Below are positions 1 to 8,483 of a stretch of 64,000 nt of DNA, piece by piece; within the stretch, counting starts at the first letter, position 1, and each line of letters opens with the position of its first letter. Below the pieces are notes generated by a model. It searched no databases. It was given only the letters and a program-made list of their open reading frames with translations, and was not told the DNA's origin. The stretch is from Rhodanobacter sp. C03. GTDB lineage: Bacteria; Pseudomonadota; Gammaproteobacteria; Xanthomonadales; Rhodanobacteraceae. The position numbers and the translations under genes are program-made. Location of the stretch: positions 1,054,001 to 1,118,000 of the forward strand of contig NZ_MUNT01000001.1 in NCBI RefSeq assembly GCF_002001175.1, in the 5' to 3' direction.

Positions 1-572
1 TGTTCGGCGACGATCTTCAGATTCGGCGGACGGCTCGCGTACTGTTCGGTCGAGGTACGCGAGATGACCTTCAGGTCGCGGATGCCGGCCAGTCGGGTGA
101 GGATTTCATCCTGCATGCCGCTGGCGAAATAGGCGTTGCCCTTGTCGTCGCTGAGGTTCTCGAACGGCAGCACGGCGATGGATTTGGCGGGCGTCATCGC
201 GAGCTTGCCCGAATCCTTGTGCAGCACGAAGCGGTCGGTCAGCAGCAACACCACCGCCACGGTGAGCACGCCGATGATCCAGAAATCCAGCTTGCGGCCG
301 GTGGAGTGGGCGATGGAATCACCCGGTGCGATCTCGCTTTCGCGCTTCAGGCCGCTCGGGGTGAACTCGTAGAACCACGCAAACGCGAGCCAGAACGGGA
401 AGCCGATGCACGCCGCAACCAGGAACCAGCGCGTCACCCAGTCCGGCGCACCCACCGAAGGCCCCAGTTGCGAGATGCCCTGCGCCAGCGCCCACAACGC
501 ACCGGCGTACAGCACCGCCGCGCGCAGCACGTTGCGGCGGCGCAGTTCGGTGATCCACGCGGCGATGTTCAT
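1..572 (-). CDS. TolB-like domain membrane protein, 3' truncated by window edge
   Basis: The reading frame starts at an ATG at 572 and runs off position 1, giving about 190 residues. Three hydrophobic stretches are visible, at roughly residues 12-33, 48-70 and 107-127. They are followed by a segment starting SIAVLPFENLSDD, which is typical of the TolB-N/FlgO-like domain in Xanthomonadales proteins that continue into TPR repeats. The C-terminal part lies outside the window, so a TPR region is expected but not seen. The role is unknown; such proteins are often annotated as TPR or adenylate-cyclase-like. The start is weakly supported because no clear Shine-Dalgarno sequence precedes it. Confidence 0.6.
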   Translation of the reverse strand, partial: MNIAAWITELRRRNVLRAAVLYAGALWALAQGISQLGPSVGAPDWVTRWFLVAACIGFPFWLAFAWFYEFTPSGLKRESEIAPGDSIAHSTGRKLDFWIIGVLTVAVVLLLTDRFVLHKDSGKLAMTPAKSIAVLPFENLSDDKGNAYFASGMQDEILTRLAGIRDLKVISRTSTEQYASRPPNLKIVAE

Positions 573-901
573 GCGGGCCTGGCGCCGGCGCGATCGGCGT
601 TCCTGGATAGCGCGGGGGCGGCACTCAGGCAGGTGTCAGATGGGTGCCGGATGGTCGGATCGGGCGCGGCGGCGGAAGACACACGCACTGCATCCGTCGA
701 CAGGGACTCGAACCACACTTTTCCCGCGTTGGCGCGACTGGCCAGCGTTGCAAGCAGGCGCAAATGTCTTTGCTCCCCCATACACAGTCACACCTTGGCG
801 AGCTGTATTGGCCAAGCTTAGCGGATATGTGATGGGAGGGAGGCGATGGAAGCGTGAGCAGGAGCGGGTGGGACGTTGTGTTTCAGCGCTGCCCGCGTGT
901 T
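573..901. other. 329-bp intergenic region, no gene recognised
   Basis: This stretch lies between the end of the darP/yjgA-like gene and the start of the truncated TolB-like gene, both on the minus strand. It should hold the promoter of the latter. I see no convincing ORF, RNA gene or strong hairpin. A T-arm-like string near 705-725 was checked and does not fold as a tRNA. Confidence 0.5.
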
Positions 902-1456
902 TCAGGGCTCAGGCGGGGCATCGGCCTGGGCCAGCTCTTTCAACAACTGGAAGATTTCCCGATACGCCCGCGGCGGCTTGTTCGGGACTTCCTTTTCCAG
1001 GCGTGCCTGCCGCACCAGCGAACGCAGATGCTGACGATCGACCTGCGGATACTCGGCGATCAGTTCGGACAACGCGCCTTCGTCTTCGGCGATCAGCCGA
1101 TCGCGCATCGCTTCGAGGCGATGCATGGCGGCGTTTTCCTGGCGCTGCTTCTCGCGGTTCTCGCCGAGTTCGGCGCGTACCGCAGCAAAATCCTCCTCGC
1201 CAAAGCGACGCATGACCTTGGCGAGGAAGGCGAGCTGGCGCTTCTTCGCGCCGTGGGAGGTGGTGCGCCGGGTGACGTCGATTTCGTGGCGCACGTCGTC
1301 CGGCAGCGCGAGCTTGGCGAGCCGGCTCGGTTGCAGGTCGACCAGTTGCTGCGCCAGCACCAGCACGGCGAGCGCTTCGCGGCGTTGCTGGGTGCGGCTG
1401 GGACCGTAGTCCTCTTCGTCGAGTTCGTGCTGGTTGCGGCTGCGGCTCGGGCTCAC
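902..1456 (-). CDS. darP: Ribosome-associated protein DarP/YjgA (DUF615)
   Basis: This 184-residue, highly charged helical protein matches the DUF615/YjgA family. The early region (QQRREALAVLVLAQQLVDL) and the LPDDVRHEIDVTRR segment are typical. YjgA/DarP binds late 50S assembly intermediates and promotes maturation of the peptidyl-transferase region; this is family knowledge. The start is a GTG at 1456, with no internal ATG before the conserved core. It is followed by 445 bp to the next minus-strand coding region. Length is normal for the family. Confidence 0.85.
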   Translation of the reverse strand: MSPSRSRNQHELDEEDYGPSRTQQRREALAVLVLAQQLVDLQPSRLAKLALPDDVRHEIDVTRRTTSHGAKKRQLAFLAKVMRRFGEEDFAAVRAELGENREKQRQENAAMHRLEAMRDRLIAEDEGALSELIAEYPQVDRQHLRSLVRQARLEKEVPNKPPRAYREIFQLLKELAQADAPPEP

Positions 1457-1485
1457 GGTTTCAATTCCAGAAGATAGAACGTGGA

Positions 1486-1725
1486 TCAGGTGTGGTCGTC
1501 GTCATTCGCCGGTTCGGCCTGTTCCAGCGCAAAACGGGCGATTGGTTCGCCATCCAGCTCGATGGTTTCGCTGAACATTGCCGCCGGACGTACCCACAGT
1601 CCGTGATCGCCGTAAAGCGCCTGATAAACCACCAGCGGCTCCAGCGTTTCGCTGTGGTGGGCAGTGCCCAGCACGCGGTAGCGCTGACCCTTGTAGTGGC
1701 GATAGATGCCGGCGGTTAGTTGCAT
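1486..1725 (-). CDS. DUF1653 domain protein
   Basis: A 79-residue protein with the DUF1653 pattern: GIYRHYKGQRYRVLGTAHHSE, then LVVYQALYG and GLWVRPAAMF. These small soluble proteins have no established function. The ATG at 1725 has a GAGGAAG ribosome-binding site just upstream. It lies directly upstream of darP on the same strand with a 29-bp gap, so co-transcription is likely. It is divergent from pmbA. Confidence 0.8.
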   Translation of the reverse strand: MQLTAGIYRHYKGQRYRVLGTAHHSETLEPLVVYQALYGDHGLWVRPAAMFSETIELDGEPIARFALEQAEPANDDDHT

Positions 1726-1831
1726 GGGCTTCCTCCGCAGCTCTTTGCATTTCGTCGCCGTGGCCCCATTTCGGAGGTCCAGCGGCCGCGAACCGCCTAT
1801 TCTACCCGTCTAACCCCCAGGAAAGCCCAAC

Positions 1832-3199
1832 GTGAGCGAAGTAGTCATCAGTCAGGACCGCAGCCAACAGGAACTTGACCGGCTGGCCGAACTGGCCGAG
1901 GACGTGATCCGCCGTGCCCGTGCTGCCGGCGCCAGCCAGGCCGAGGTGGCCGCCAGCATCGACACCGGACTGAGCGTGAACGTGCGTCTGGGCGAGGTGG
2001 AGACGGTCGAACACACCCGCGACCGCGGTTTTGGCCTCACCGTCTACTTCGGCCAGCGCAAGGGTTCGGCCAGCACCGCTGACCTGCATCCGGATTCGAT
2101 CCAGGCCACGCTGGACCAGGCTTGCGCGATCGCGCGCTACACCGAGGCCGATCCGGCGGCGGGTCTGGCGGATCCGTCGCGCATGGCCACGTCGTTTCCC
2201 GATCTCGACCTGTGGCATCCGTGGGACATCGATACCACGCTCGCGATCGAGCTGGGCATCGAGATCGAGGACGCCGGTCGTGCGCATGCCGGCATCAGCA
2301 ATTCCGACGGCGCCAGCGTGCAGGCGGGCCAAGGCGTGTCGGTGTATGCGAACTCGCACGGCTTCGTCGGACGCGAACGCGGCACGCGGCATTCGCTGTC
2401 GCTGGCGTTGATCGCCGGCGACGAGGACGGCATGCAGCGCGATTACTGGTACGACAGCGTGCGTGCAGCCGGTGATTTCATGAGTGCGAAGGCACTCGGC
2501 GATAGGGCCGCCGAACGCACGCTGGCGCGCATGGGCGCACGCAGCCTGTCGACGCGGCAATGCCCGGTGCTGTTCGTGCCGGAGCTGGCGCGCGGGCTGA
2601 TCGGCCATCTGCTGGGTGCCGTCAGCGGTGGCGCGCTGTATCGCCGCGCCAGTTTTCTGCTCGATCACGTCGGCAAATCGGTGATGCCGTCGTGGCTCAA
2701 CATTAACGAGCGGCCGCAGTTGATGCGCGGACAGGGCTCCAGCAGCTTCGATGCCGAAGGCGTGGCAACCCGCGACAGTGCATTGATCGAGGGCGGCGTG
2801 TTGGCGCGCTACGTGCTGGGCAGCTATTCCGCGCGCAAGCTGGGGCTGGAATCGACCGGCAATGCCGGCGGCATCCACAATCTGATCGTCGACCCTGGCA
2901 GCGCGGATCACGCGCTGGATGACTTCGCGGGTCTGCTGCAACGCATGGGCACCGGCCTGCTGGTGACCGAGGTGATGGGGCAGGGCGTGTCCACCATCAC
3001 CGGCGATTATTCGCGTGGCGCGGCCGGGTTCTGGGTCGAGAACGGGCAGATCGCGTATCCGGTGGAAGGGATCACCATCGCAGCGAATCTGCGCGAGATG
3101 TTTGCCGGGATCGTGGCGGTGGGCACCGACGTCGACCTGCGTTCGCACCTCCTCACCGGTTCGATCCTGCTGGAGCGGATGACGGTGGCTGGCGAGTAG
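1832..3199 (+). CDS. pmbA: Metalloprotease PmbA (TldD/PmbA family)
   Basis: A 455-residue protein of the TldD/PmbA family. In E. coli, PmbA (TldE) pairs with TldD to form a zinc peptidase that matures microcin B17 and degrades CcdA antitoxin. As usual for the PmbA half, no HExxxH motif is present; that motif belongs to TldD. Supporting stretches are SGGALYRRASFLLDHVGKSV near the middle and the Gly-rich C-terminal part ending in a TGSILLERM-type segment. The start is a GTG at 1832 preceded by AGGAAAG. tldD is not in the window. Confidence 0.92.
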   Translation: MSEVVISQDRSQQELDRLAELAEDVIRRARAAGASQAEVAASIDTGLSVNVRLGEVETVEHTRDRGFGLTVYFGQRKGSASTADLHPDSIQATLDQACAIARYTEADPAAGLADPSRMATSFPDLDLWHPWDIDTTLAIELGIEIEDAGRAHAGISNSDGASVQAGQGVSVYANSHGFVGRERGTRHSLSLALIAGDEDGMQRDYWYDSVRAAGDFMSAKALGDRAAERTLARMGARSLSTRQCPVLFVPELARGLIGHLLGAVSGGALYRRASFLLDHVGKSVMPSWLNINERPQLMRGQGSSSFDAEGVATRDSALIEGGVLARYVLGSYSARKLGLESTGNAGGIHNLIVDPGSADHALDDFAGLLQRMGTGLLVTEVMGQGVSTITGDYSRGAAGFWVENGQIAYPVEGITIAANLREMFAGIVAVGTDVDLRSHLLTGSILLERMTVAGE

Positions 3200-3312
3200 A
3201 TCGCCGAAGACGCCAACCGTGCCGTAAGTTCACTCGGCAAGCCGGTCAGGGCTTGCTAGCATCCACGAAACCGGCGCTGGGCCGGCGATCTGTCGATCTT
3301 GAGGAGATACGC

Positions 3313-3753
3313 ATGAGCGTTCCACCCGAGTCCGTCGTTCCGCCCACGCCGCCTAGCGAGCCGCCATTGGTTGGGGCCCCTTCAGCCGAAGAGCGCCAGT
3401 GGGCGTTGTTCGCGCATCTGTCCGCGCTGATCGGCGCCATTGTTACCGGTCCTTTCGGTCATGGCTGGGGGTGTTTCATCGGCCCGTTGATCATCTGGCT
3501 GGTCAAGAAGGACACCATGCCGTTCGTCAATGACCAGGGCAAGGAGGCGCTGAACTTCAACATCACGGTGGCGATCGCGTTCCTGATCCTGCTGCTGTTG
3601 TCGATCATGACCTTCGGCATCGGCCTGGTTCTCGCGATTCCGTTGTGGGTGATCATCGGCATCGCGTGGTTGGTACTCACCATTATCGCGGCGATCAAGG
3701 CGAACGAGGGCGTGCGTTACCGCTATCCGTTCACGTTGCGGTTGATCAAGTAA
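3313..3753 (+). CDS. DUF4870 family membrane protein
   Basis: A 146-residue protein with a Pro-rich N-terminus followed by AEERQWALFAHLSALIG. It has two further hydrophobic blocks and ends in RYRYPFTLRLIK. This is the usual DUF4870 (Tic20-like) pattern of a small multi-pass inner-membrane protein of unknown role. The ATG at 3313 is chosen over upstream in-frame starts because GAGGAGA precedes it by about 6 bases. A strong bidirectional terminator follows. Confidence 0.85.
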   Translation: MSVPPESVVPPTPPSEPPLVGAPSAEERQWALFAHLSALIGAIVTGPFGHGWGCFIGPLIIWLVKKDTMPFVNDQGKEALNFNITVAIAFLILLLLSIMTFGIGLVLAIPLWVIIGIAWLVLTIIAAIKANEGVRYRYPFTLRLIK

Positions 3754-3771
3754 TCCGCGCATGCCATCAAC

Positions 3772-3801
3772 AAAAAAGGCAGCCGCATGGCTGCCTTTTT
3801 T
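3772..3801. terminator. Bidirectional Rho-independent terminator
   Basis: A perfect 13-bp inverted repeat, AAAAAAGGCAGCC / GGCTGCCTTTTTT, with a 4-base loop. It separates the convergent DUF4870 gene (plus) and ispA (minus), with a U-run available in both directions. Confidence 0.93.
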
Positions 3802-3819
3802 GTGAGTGAAATGAAAGTT

Positions 3820-4743
3820 TCAGTGCCGTCGTTTAGCGGAATAATGCGCCAGTTCCCGCAGCAAGGTACCGCGTTCGCCCAGCGGCGCGATCGCGGTCAG
3901 CGCATCGTCGGTCAACTCGGCCAGTCGTGCGCGCGAGGCGTCAAGGCCGATGATCGAGGGGAAGGTGGGCTTGTCGGCGGCAGCGTCCTTGCCGGCAGTC
4001 TTGCCGATCACCGCCGATTCGCCTTCCACGTCGAGAATGTCGTCGCGCACCTGGAAAGCGAGGCCGACCGCGTGGGCATAGTGATCCAGCGCACCCAGCG
4101 TGTCCGCGTCGGCGCCGGCGATGAGTGCACCGAGCTGCACCGAGGCGCGGATCAGTGCGCCGGTCTTGCACGCATGCATGTGCTCCAGCTCGGCCAGATT
4201 CAGCTTGCGACCGACCGCGGCCAGGTCGAGTGCTTGGCCGCCGGCCATACCCTCGGCGCCGCAGGCGCGGCCGAGCGCGCGCAACATCGCCACGACGGTC
4301 GTCGCGTCGACCCGTTGGGTCGCGTTGTCGGCCAGCAGTTCGAACGCCAGCGCCTGCAGCGCATCGCCGGCGAGGATCGCCATCGCCTCGCCGTACACGA
4401 TGTGGCAGGTCGGTCGGCCGCGGCGCAGCGCGTCGTCGTCCATTGCCGGCAGGTCGTCGTGCACCAGCGAGTAGGCGTGGATCAACTCCACCGCACAGGC
4501 GGCTGCATCGAGTGACACGCCATCCTCGCCCAGCGCATGCGCCGTGGCATAGACCAGCAGCGGCCGCAGCCGCTTGCCGCCACCGAGTACGGCGTAGCGC
4601 ATCGCGCTGTGCAGGTCAGCGGGGGATTGGTCGGCCGGTGGCAGGCAACGATCCAGCGCCTGCTCGGCACGGACGATCAATGCTTGCAGGGCAGAACCAA
4701 GCTCAGAGTTCGGGTTCAAACGGTTCGGCGCTTTCAGAGGCAT
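3820..4743 (-). CDS. ispA: Farnesyl diphosphate synthase (class E polyprenyl synthase)
   Basis: This 307-residue protein condenses IPP with DMAPP and GPP to make FPP, feeding undecaprenyl phosphate and ubiquinone synthesis. It shows [14 protein letters not shown], the first Asp-rich motif [10 protein letters not shown] followed by RRGRPTCH, and the second, [23 protein letters not shown] is also diagnostic. The ATG at 4743 is used; a TTG at 4752 would add three residues. The 5' end overlaps the end of xseB by about 40 bp, a coupling common in proteobacteria, where dxs often follows. Here no dxs is present and a terminator follows. Confidence 0.95.
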   Translation of the reverse strand: MPLKAPNRLNPNSELGSALQALIVRAEQALDRCLPPADQSPADLHSAMRYAVLGGGKRLRPLLVYATAHALGEDGVSLDAAACAVELIHAYSLVHDDLPAMDDDALRRGRPTCHIVYGEAMAILAGDALQALAFELLADNATQRVDATTVVAMLRALGRACGAEGMAGGQALDLAAVGRKLNLAELEHMHACKTGALIRASVQLGALIAGADADTLGALDHYAHAVGLAFQVRDDILDVEGESAVIGKTAGKDAAADKPTFPSIIGLDASRARLAELTDDALTAIAPLGERGTLLRELAHYSAKRRH

Positions 4744-4960
4744 CGGGGTCAAGCAGCAGACGTACGCGCAATTCGGCCTGTTGCAGCGACTGCTGGCAAT
4801 GACGGTACAGGCTGATGCCGCGCTCGAACGAGGTCAGGGATTCGTCCAGGCTCATCTCGCCGCCTTCCATCCGCGCAACCAGTTGCTCCAGCTCGTCGAG
4901 GGAGTGTTCGAAGTCGGCAGCGGGTGGGATCTTGCTGGATGCGGAAGCGGTCTTGGCCAT
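4703..4960 (-). CDS. xseB: Exodeoxyribonuclease VII small subunit
   Basis: An 85-residue XseB with the family signature [20 protein letters not shown], then [18 protein letters not shown]. Several small subunits assemble with XseA to form the single-strand exonuclease that makes oligonucleotides. The ATG at 4960 (MAKTASAS) is chosen; the TTG at 4969 is less likely. xseA is not in the window. It overlaps the start of ispA, so the two are probably translationally coupled. Confidence 0.93.
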   Translation of the reverse strand: MAKTASASSKIPPAADFEHSLDELEQLVARMEGGEMSLDESLTSFERGISLYRHCQQSLQQAELRVRLLLDPDASESAEPFEPEL

Positions 4961-5082
4961 GGCCCGCAACGCTAACGCAGCGGCGGTCCGGAATCAATCC
5001 AGAAAGCCGATCCATCAAGGGATCCCGATTCCCGACGCCATAGTCATGTACGAAGTCGCGACCCGGCCCGGCACGTTCGCCT

Positions 5083-5116
5083 CCTCTCCCGCTGGCGGGA
5101 GAGGATTGAGGAGAGG
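5083..5116. repeat. REP-like palindrome (CCTCTCCCGC...GCGGGAGAGG)
   Basis: A 10-bp perfect inverted repeat nearly without a loop, followed by a GAGGAGAGGG tail. It sits in the gap between the 3' end of tilS and the start of xseB. It resembles the dispersed CTCTCCC-type extragenic palindromes of Xanthomonadaceae and pseudomonads. No other full copy was noticed, though a degenerate relative may lie near 15,520. Confidence 0.6.
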
Positions 5117-5147
5117 GTGTGCTCCCCGTACCGCCTGTCGAAGCGGA

Positions 5148-6449
5148 TCAGCGCGCTGGCTGCCAGTGCGGCCTGCTCTCGGCCTGCTGGAAAATCGCAG
5201 CGCCATGGGCACTGATCCAGCGATCGGCGACAGCAACCAGTTCGTCGCCGGCATACAGCAATGGGCAAACGTTGCGGTGCCAGGGCGGCAACTGGCTCTG
5301 CTGGAACAAGTGACGCAGTTCGCGTGTATGTGCATCGCCGGCTGGTTTGATGCGCTCGCCGCCCTGGCGCAGGCGCACGCTTAGCGGTTCGGCCAGACGG
5401 GTGCTGGCTTCGGTCAGCGACAATTGGCCGCCGTCGGGCAGGGGTAGCGGTTCGCCGTTCCAGCAGGTGTGCCAGTCGGAGTCAATCGTCCGCGCAGGTG
5501 GCAATGCCCACAGCCGCTGCTTCCAGATGTGCAGCTCGGCGCCCGCCCAGCGAATGCACGGCAACTGGCCGGTGCGCGCGCTGCACTGACGCTCGATCTG
5601 TCGACGCTGCGCGGTGGTCGGCACGGGCAGATTGCGCGCATGCAGCCAGTGATCGAGCAGCGGCTCGCGTAGCGCGGGATCCAGCGCCAGCCAGCCGGCA
5701 GCATCCAGGCTGCCGGTGGCGGGATCGTGCAGCAGATTGAACGCCGTCAGCCACTGTGACCGCAAGGCGTCGGCGGCGGTATGGCAGAGTGCTGCGCTGT
5801 GCAGGATCGAATCGGCCGCATGAGGCCAGTATCGCAGCAACAGAGGCAGGATCTCGTGGCGCAGGTGGTTGCGTGCGAGTCGGATGTCGGTGTTGGAAGG
5901 ATCGTCGATGCAATCCAGCGCGTGTACCTCGATGTAATCGCGCAACTGCCGTCGCGACAGGCCCAGCAATGGCCGCCACAACTGGCCGCGCTCGAACGGT
6001 CGCAAGGCGCGCATGCCGCCCAGACCGTCGGGCCCGGCGCCGCGCAGCAGCTTGAGCAGGACCGTTTCGACCTGGTCCTCGCGGTGGTGGCCGAGCAACA
6101 GCCATTCGCCTTCGTGCAGATGCGTGGCGAAGGCGGTGTAGCGCGCATCGCGGGCGGCCGCTTCCAGTCCTTCACCCTTGCTGGTGTCGACCCGCACGCG
6201 CAGCACCTCGCACGGCAGCGCCAGCGTGGCGCAGAAGCGCTCGCAGTGCGCGGCCCAGGCGGCGCTGTCGGCATGCAGACCATGATCGACATGCAGTGCG
6301 CGCAGGCCACGCGTACGCGCCTCGGGCAGTTGCGCCAGCGCGTGCAGCAATGCGGTGGAATCCGGGCCGCCGCTGAACGCTACGCACAGCGACCCAGATG
6401 GCGTGGCCACCAGTGCGTCACTCAAATGCTGGTGCAGCGGATTGCTCAC
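5148..6449 (-). CDS. tilS: tRNA(Ile)-lysidine synthetase
   Basis: A 433-residue TilS, which modifies C34 of the CAU-anticodon tRNA-Ile to lysidine and so sets its AUA specificity. The PP-loop motif SGGPDSTALLHAL lies near residue 25. HVDHGLH, LLGHHREDQVETVLLKLLRG and RNHLRHEILPLL follow, with a C-terminal RxGGxRIKP-type domain. The start is a GTG at 6449 that overlaps the stop of the upstream NYN-domain gene by 4 bp (GTGA), so the two are probably translationally coupled. The open frame continues upstream, but that part is out of frame with the neighbouring real gene. Confidence 0.93.
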   Translation of the reverse strand: MSNPLHQHLSDALVATPSGSLCVAFSGGPDSTALLHALAQLPEARTRGLRALHVDHGLHADSAAWAAHCERFCATLALPCEVLRVRVDTSKGEGLEAAARDARYTAFATHLHEGEWLLLGHHREDQVETVLLKLLRGAGPDGLGGMRALRPFERGQLWRPLLGLSRRQLRDYIEVHALDCIDDPSNTDIRLARNHLRHEILPLLLRYWPHAADSILHSAALCHTAADALRSQWLTAFNLLHDPATGSLDAAGWLALDPALREPLLDHWLHARNLPVPTTAQRRQIERQCSARTGQLPCIRWAGAELHIWKQRLWALPPARTIDSDWHTCWNGEPLPLPDGGQLSLTEASTRLAEPLSVRLRQGGERIKPAGDAHTRELRHLFQQSQLPPWHRNVCPLLYAGDELVAVADRWISAHGAAIFQQAESRPHWQPAR

Positions 6450-7186
6450 TTCTTGGCAGTGCGGGGCCGCACGTAGAGATGCTTGCCGTTGCCGATCTGG
6501 CGTTCCTCGGTATCGAACAGGCCGATGCCGCGGATCAGTCCGCTGAGCTTGGCATAACCGTAGTTGCGCGAGTCGAAGTCGGGCGACTGCTTGTTGACGA
6601 TGCTGCCGATCGCGCCCAGCCCGGCCCAGCCGGTGTCGTCCGAGGCAGCCTCGATCGCGCCACGCAGCAGGTTCATCAGGTGCGTGTCGCCGCGCAGTTC
6701 CTTGGCCGAGCGCTGCTTCGGCGCCGTCTCGGTTTCGGTGGCGGCAGTGCCGGCGAGTACTTCGGTGTAGATGAACTTGTCGCAGGCGGTACGGAACGGT
6801 TCGGGCGTCTTCTTCTCGCCGAAACCGTAGACGATGCGGCCGGATTCGCGGATGCGCGAGGCGAGCCGGGTGAAGTCGCTGTCGCTGGAGACGATGCAGA
6901 AACCGTCGAAACGCTCGGCGTAGAGCAGATCCATCGCATCGATGATCATGGCCGAATCGGTGGCGTTCTTGCCGACGGTGTAGCGGAACTGCTGGATCGG
7001 CTGGATCGAATGGCGCAGCAGCACCTCCTTCCACCCGTTGAGATCGGGCTTGGTCCAGTCGCCGTAGATGCGCTTGACGTGTGCGGTGCCGTACTTGGCG
7101 ATCTCCGCGAGCAGGCCTTCGACAATCGCCGGCCGCGCGTTGTCGGCGTCGATCAGGACGGCGAGCTTGGTGGTGTCGTGGGCCAT
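6446..7186 (-). CDS. NYN-domain nuclease-like protein with C-terminal OST-HTH/LOTUS domain
   Basis: A 246-residue protein. Residues about 5-140 look like a NYN (LabA/DUF88, PIN-like) domain: LAVLIDADNARPA near residue 9, YGDWTKPDLNGWKE, GKNATDSAMIIDAMDLLY and VSSDSDFTRLASRIRE. These carry the acidic residues expected of a metal-dependent RNase fold. Residues about 165-240 fit a LOTUS/OST-HTH domain (WAGLGAIGSIVNKQSPDFD...GYAKLSGLI), an RNA-binding module. RNA cleavage is inference from the family. The ATG at 7186 (MAHDTTK) is chosen over an upstream TTG. It is coupled to tilS by a 4-bp overlap. Confidence 0.85.
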   Translation of the reverse strand: MAHDTTKLAVLIDADNARPAIVEGLLAEIAKYGTAHVKRIYGDWTKPDLNGWKEVLLRHSIQPIQQFRYTVGKNATDSAMIIDAMDLLYAERFDGFCIVSSDSDFTRLASRIRESGRIVYGFGEKKTPEPFRTACDKFIYTEVLAGTAATETETAPKQRSAKELRGDTHLMNLLRGAIEAASDDTGWAGLGAIGSIVNKQSPDFDSRNYGYAKLSGLIRGIGLFDTEERQIGNGKHLYVRPRTAKK

Positions 7187-7243
7187 GGCGGTGTCCGGCA
7201 ATGAGGGCGCCAACGATGATAGCGCCTCGCTGTACAGGTCAGG

Positions 7244-8446
7244 TCATTGGTCGAGCAGACCCACCTGGTGCAACGCGGCACGCAATTGTCGCGGCTCCGT
7301 TTCGTGCGACCAGCCGCTGAACTTGTTCACCAACTTGCCGTGCTGAAAGATGTAGAACGTGGGCATGGCCCAGCTGTCGAGCATCGACCACTCGCTGTCC
7401 TGCCATGCAATGTTCATGGGCTGGCCCGGGTGCTCGCGGTTCCATTCACTGACGTCGCCAAGCTTCTCGTTTTGCGATCCCAGCCATATGGCGTGCTGCT
7501 TGAATATCCGGTCAAGCGCCGGATCGGCATGAATGTCGCGCGCGGCGTCGGCTGCAAAGTGGCAGCCCGCCACCACCACGATTTGTACCGGTGCATCGAT
7601 GTCGAAGGGACGCCGCTGCATGACGGTACCCAACGGATTCACCGTCAGCAGGGTCGGGCCTTGATGGTTCGGCTTGACGCGGTCCTGCAAGGCCGGCAGC
7701 GGTCGCAGTTCCGCTGCGGGATACTTGCTTGCCAGTGCATCGGCTTCAGCGAATTGGCGTTTGGTCACCAGCTTGGCGTGCAACCGCATGACGTCGGCGG
7801 CTGTGGTCATGCCACGACGCTGCAACTCGTCGTGATCACTCGCCATGTCGCGCAGGAAAACTGCTTCAGATGACCACAATGAGGCTGTGTCGGCGGCGCG
7901 ATAGAGCAGCTTCAGATCGCTGTTCGAGACGATCTTGAGTTCGTCGGGAGTTTGTTCGGCTGCAAAGAGTTTGCGATAGGCACTGGCCAGCTTTCGACCT
8001 TTTTCCTGATCCGGAATGCGCTGGCGGTCAAGCGAATGTTCCAGCTCGTTTAAGCGGTCGAAGCGCCGCTCGATCCGGCTTTCCGGGCAGTCGCTCGGTA
8101 TCGCGCATGTGCGATGTGCGGACGGCGCGCCATGGAGTTGCGATGCATAGCTTTCTGCACCGAATAGTAGAAGCACCTGATGGATCTGGGCATCGTCGAG
8201 TTCCGCCTGCAGATCCGATGTATCGAATCCGCCTAGGCCCTTGCTGCCGAATTCGAGGCTGGACAGGAAACGCTTCTTCGCCCCAGTGGGAAGCTTGTCC
8301 AGTGGCGAATCGCCAGCCGGTGTATCACGCAGATAGCGGGCCAACGCTTCAGTCGACGTGATCGGCGCCGGCGTCTGGATAGTCTGCCCGGCAGCGGCGA
8401 GCATCGGTATTGCAACGAACCATGCGGCAAGCAGGACGAGCTTCAA
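7244..8446 (-). CDS. Secreted protein with C-terminal thioredoxin-like domain, otherwise unrecognised
   Basis: A 400-residue protein with a clear signal peptide (KLVLLAAWFVAIPMLAAAGQ). The middle is helical and unrecognised. Residues about 290-400 fit a thioredoxin-like fold (VQIVVVAGCHFA, then AMPTFYIFQHGKLVNKFSGW with the cis-Pro). The active site is GCHFA, with one Cys instead of CxxC. Two further Cys lie around residues 114-120. The start is TTG at 8446, picked because GGAGGAGA lies 6 bases upstream. It lies 37 bp downstream of accA on the same strand. A periplasmic thiol or cysteine-capture role is possible but unproven. Confidence 0.65.
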   Translation of the reverse strand: MKLVLLAAWFVAIPMLAAAGQTIQTPAPITSTEALARYLRDTPAGDSPLDKLPTGAKKRFLSSLEFGSKGLGGFDTSDLQAELDDAQIHQVLLLFGAESYASQLHGAPSAHRTCAIPSDCPESRIERRFDRLNELEHSLDRQRIPDQEKGRKLASAYRKLFAAEQTPDELKIVSNSDLKLLYRAADTASLWSSEAVFLRDMASDHDELQRRGMTTAADVMRLHAKLVTKRQFAEADALASKYPAAELRPLPALQDRVKPNHQGPTLLTVNPLGTVMQRRPFDIDAPVQIVVVAGCHFAADAARDIHADPALDRIFKQHAIWLGSQNEKLGDVSEWNREHPGQPMNIAWQDSEWSMLDSWAMPTFYIFQHGKLVNKFSGWSHETEPRQLRAALHQVGLLDQ

Positions 8447-8483
8447 ATGCGGTCTCCTCCCTGAGCGTTACCCTGGATGAGGT

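Noticed and set aside
700-726. T-arm-like string (GGTTCGAGTCC on the minus strand) suggesting a tRNA
   Set aside because: The flanking bases do not form a five-pair T stem and no acceptor or anticodon arm can be drawn around it.
6450-7034. Long open frame joined to the upstream end of tilS, suggesting a 628-residue protein
   Set aside because: The extra part is out of frame with a clear NYN-LOTUS gene on the same strand; TilS begins normally at GTG 6,449.
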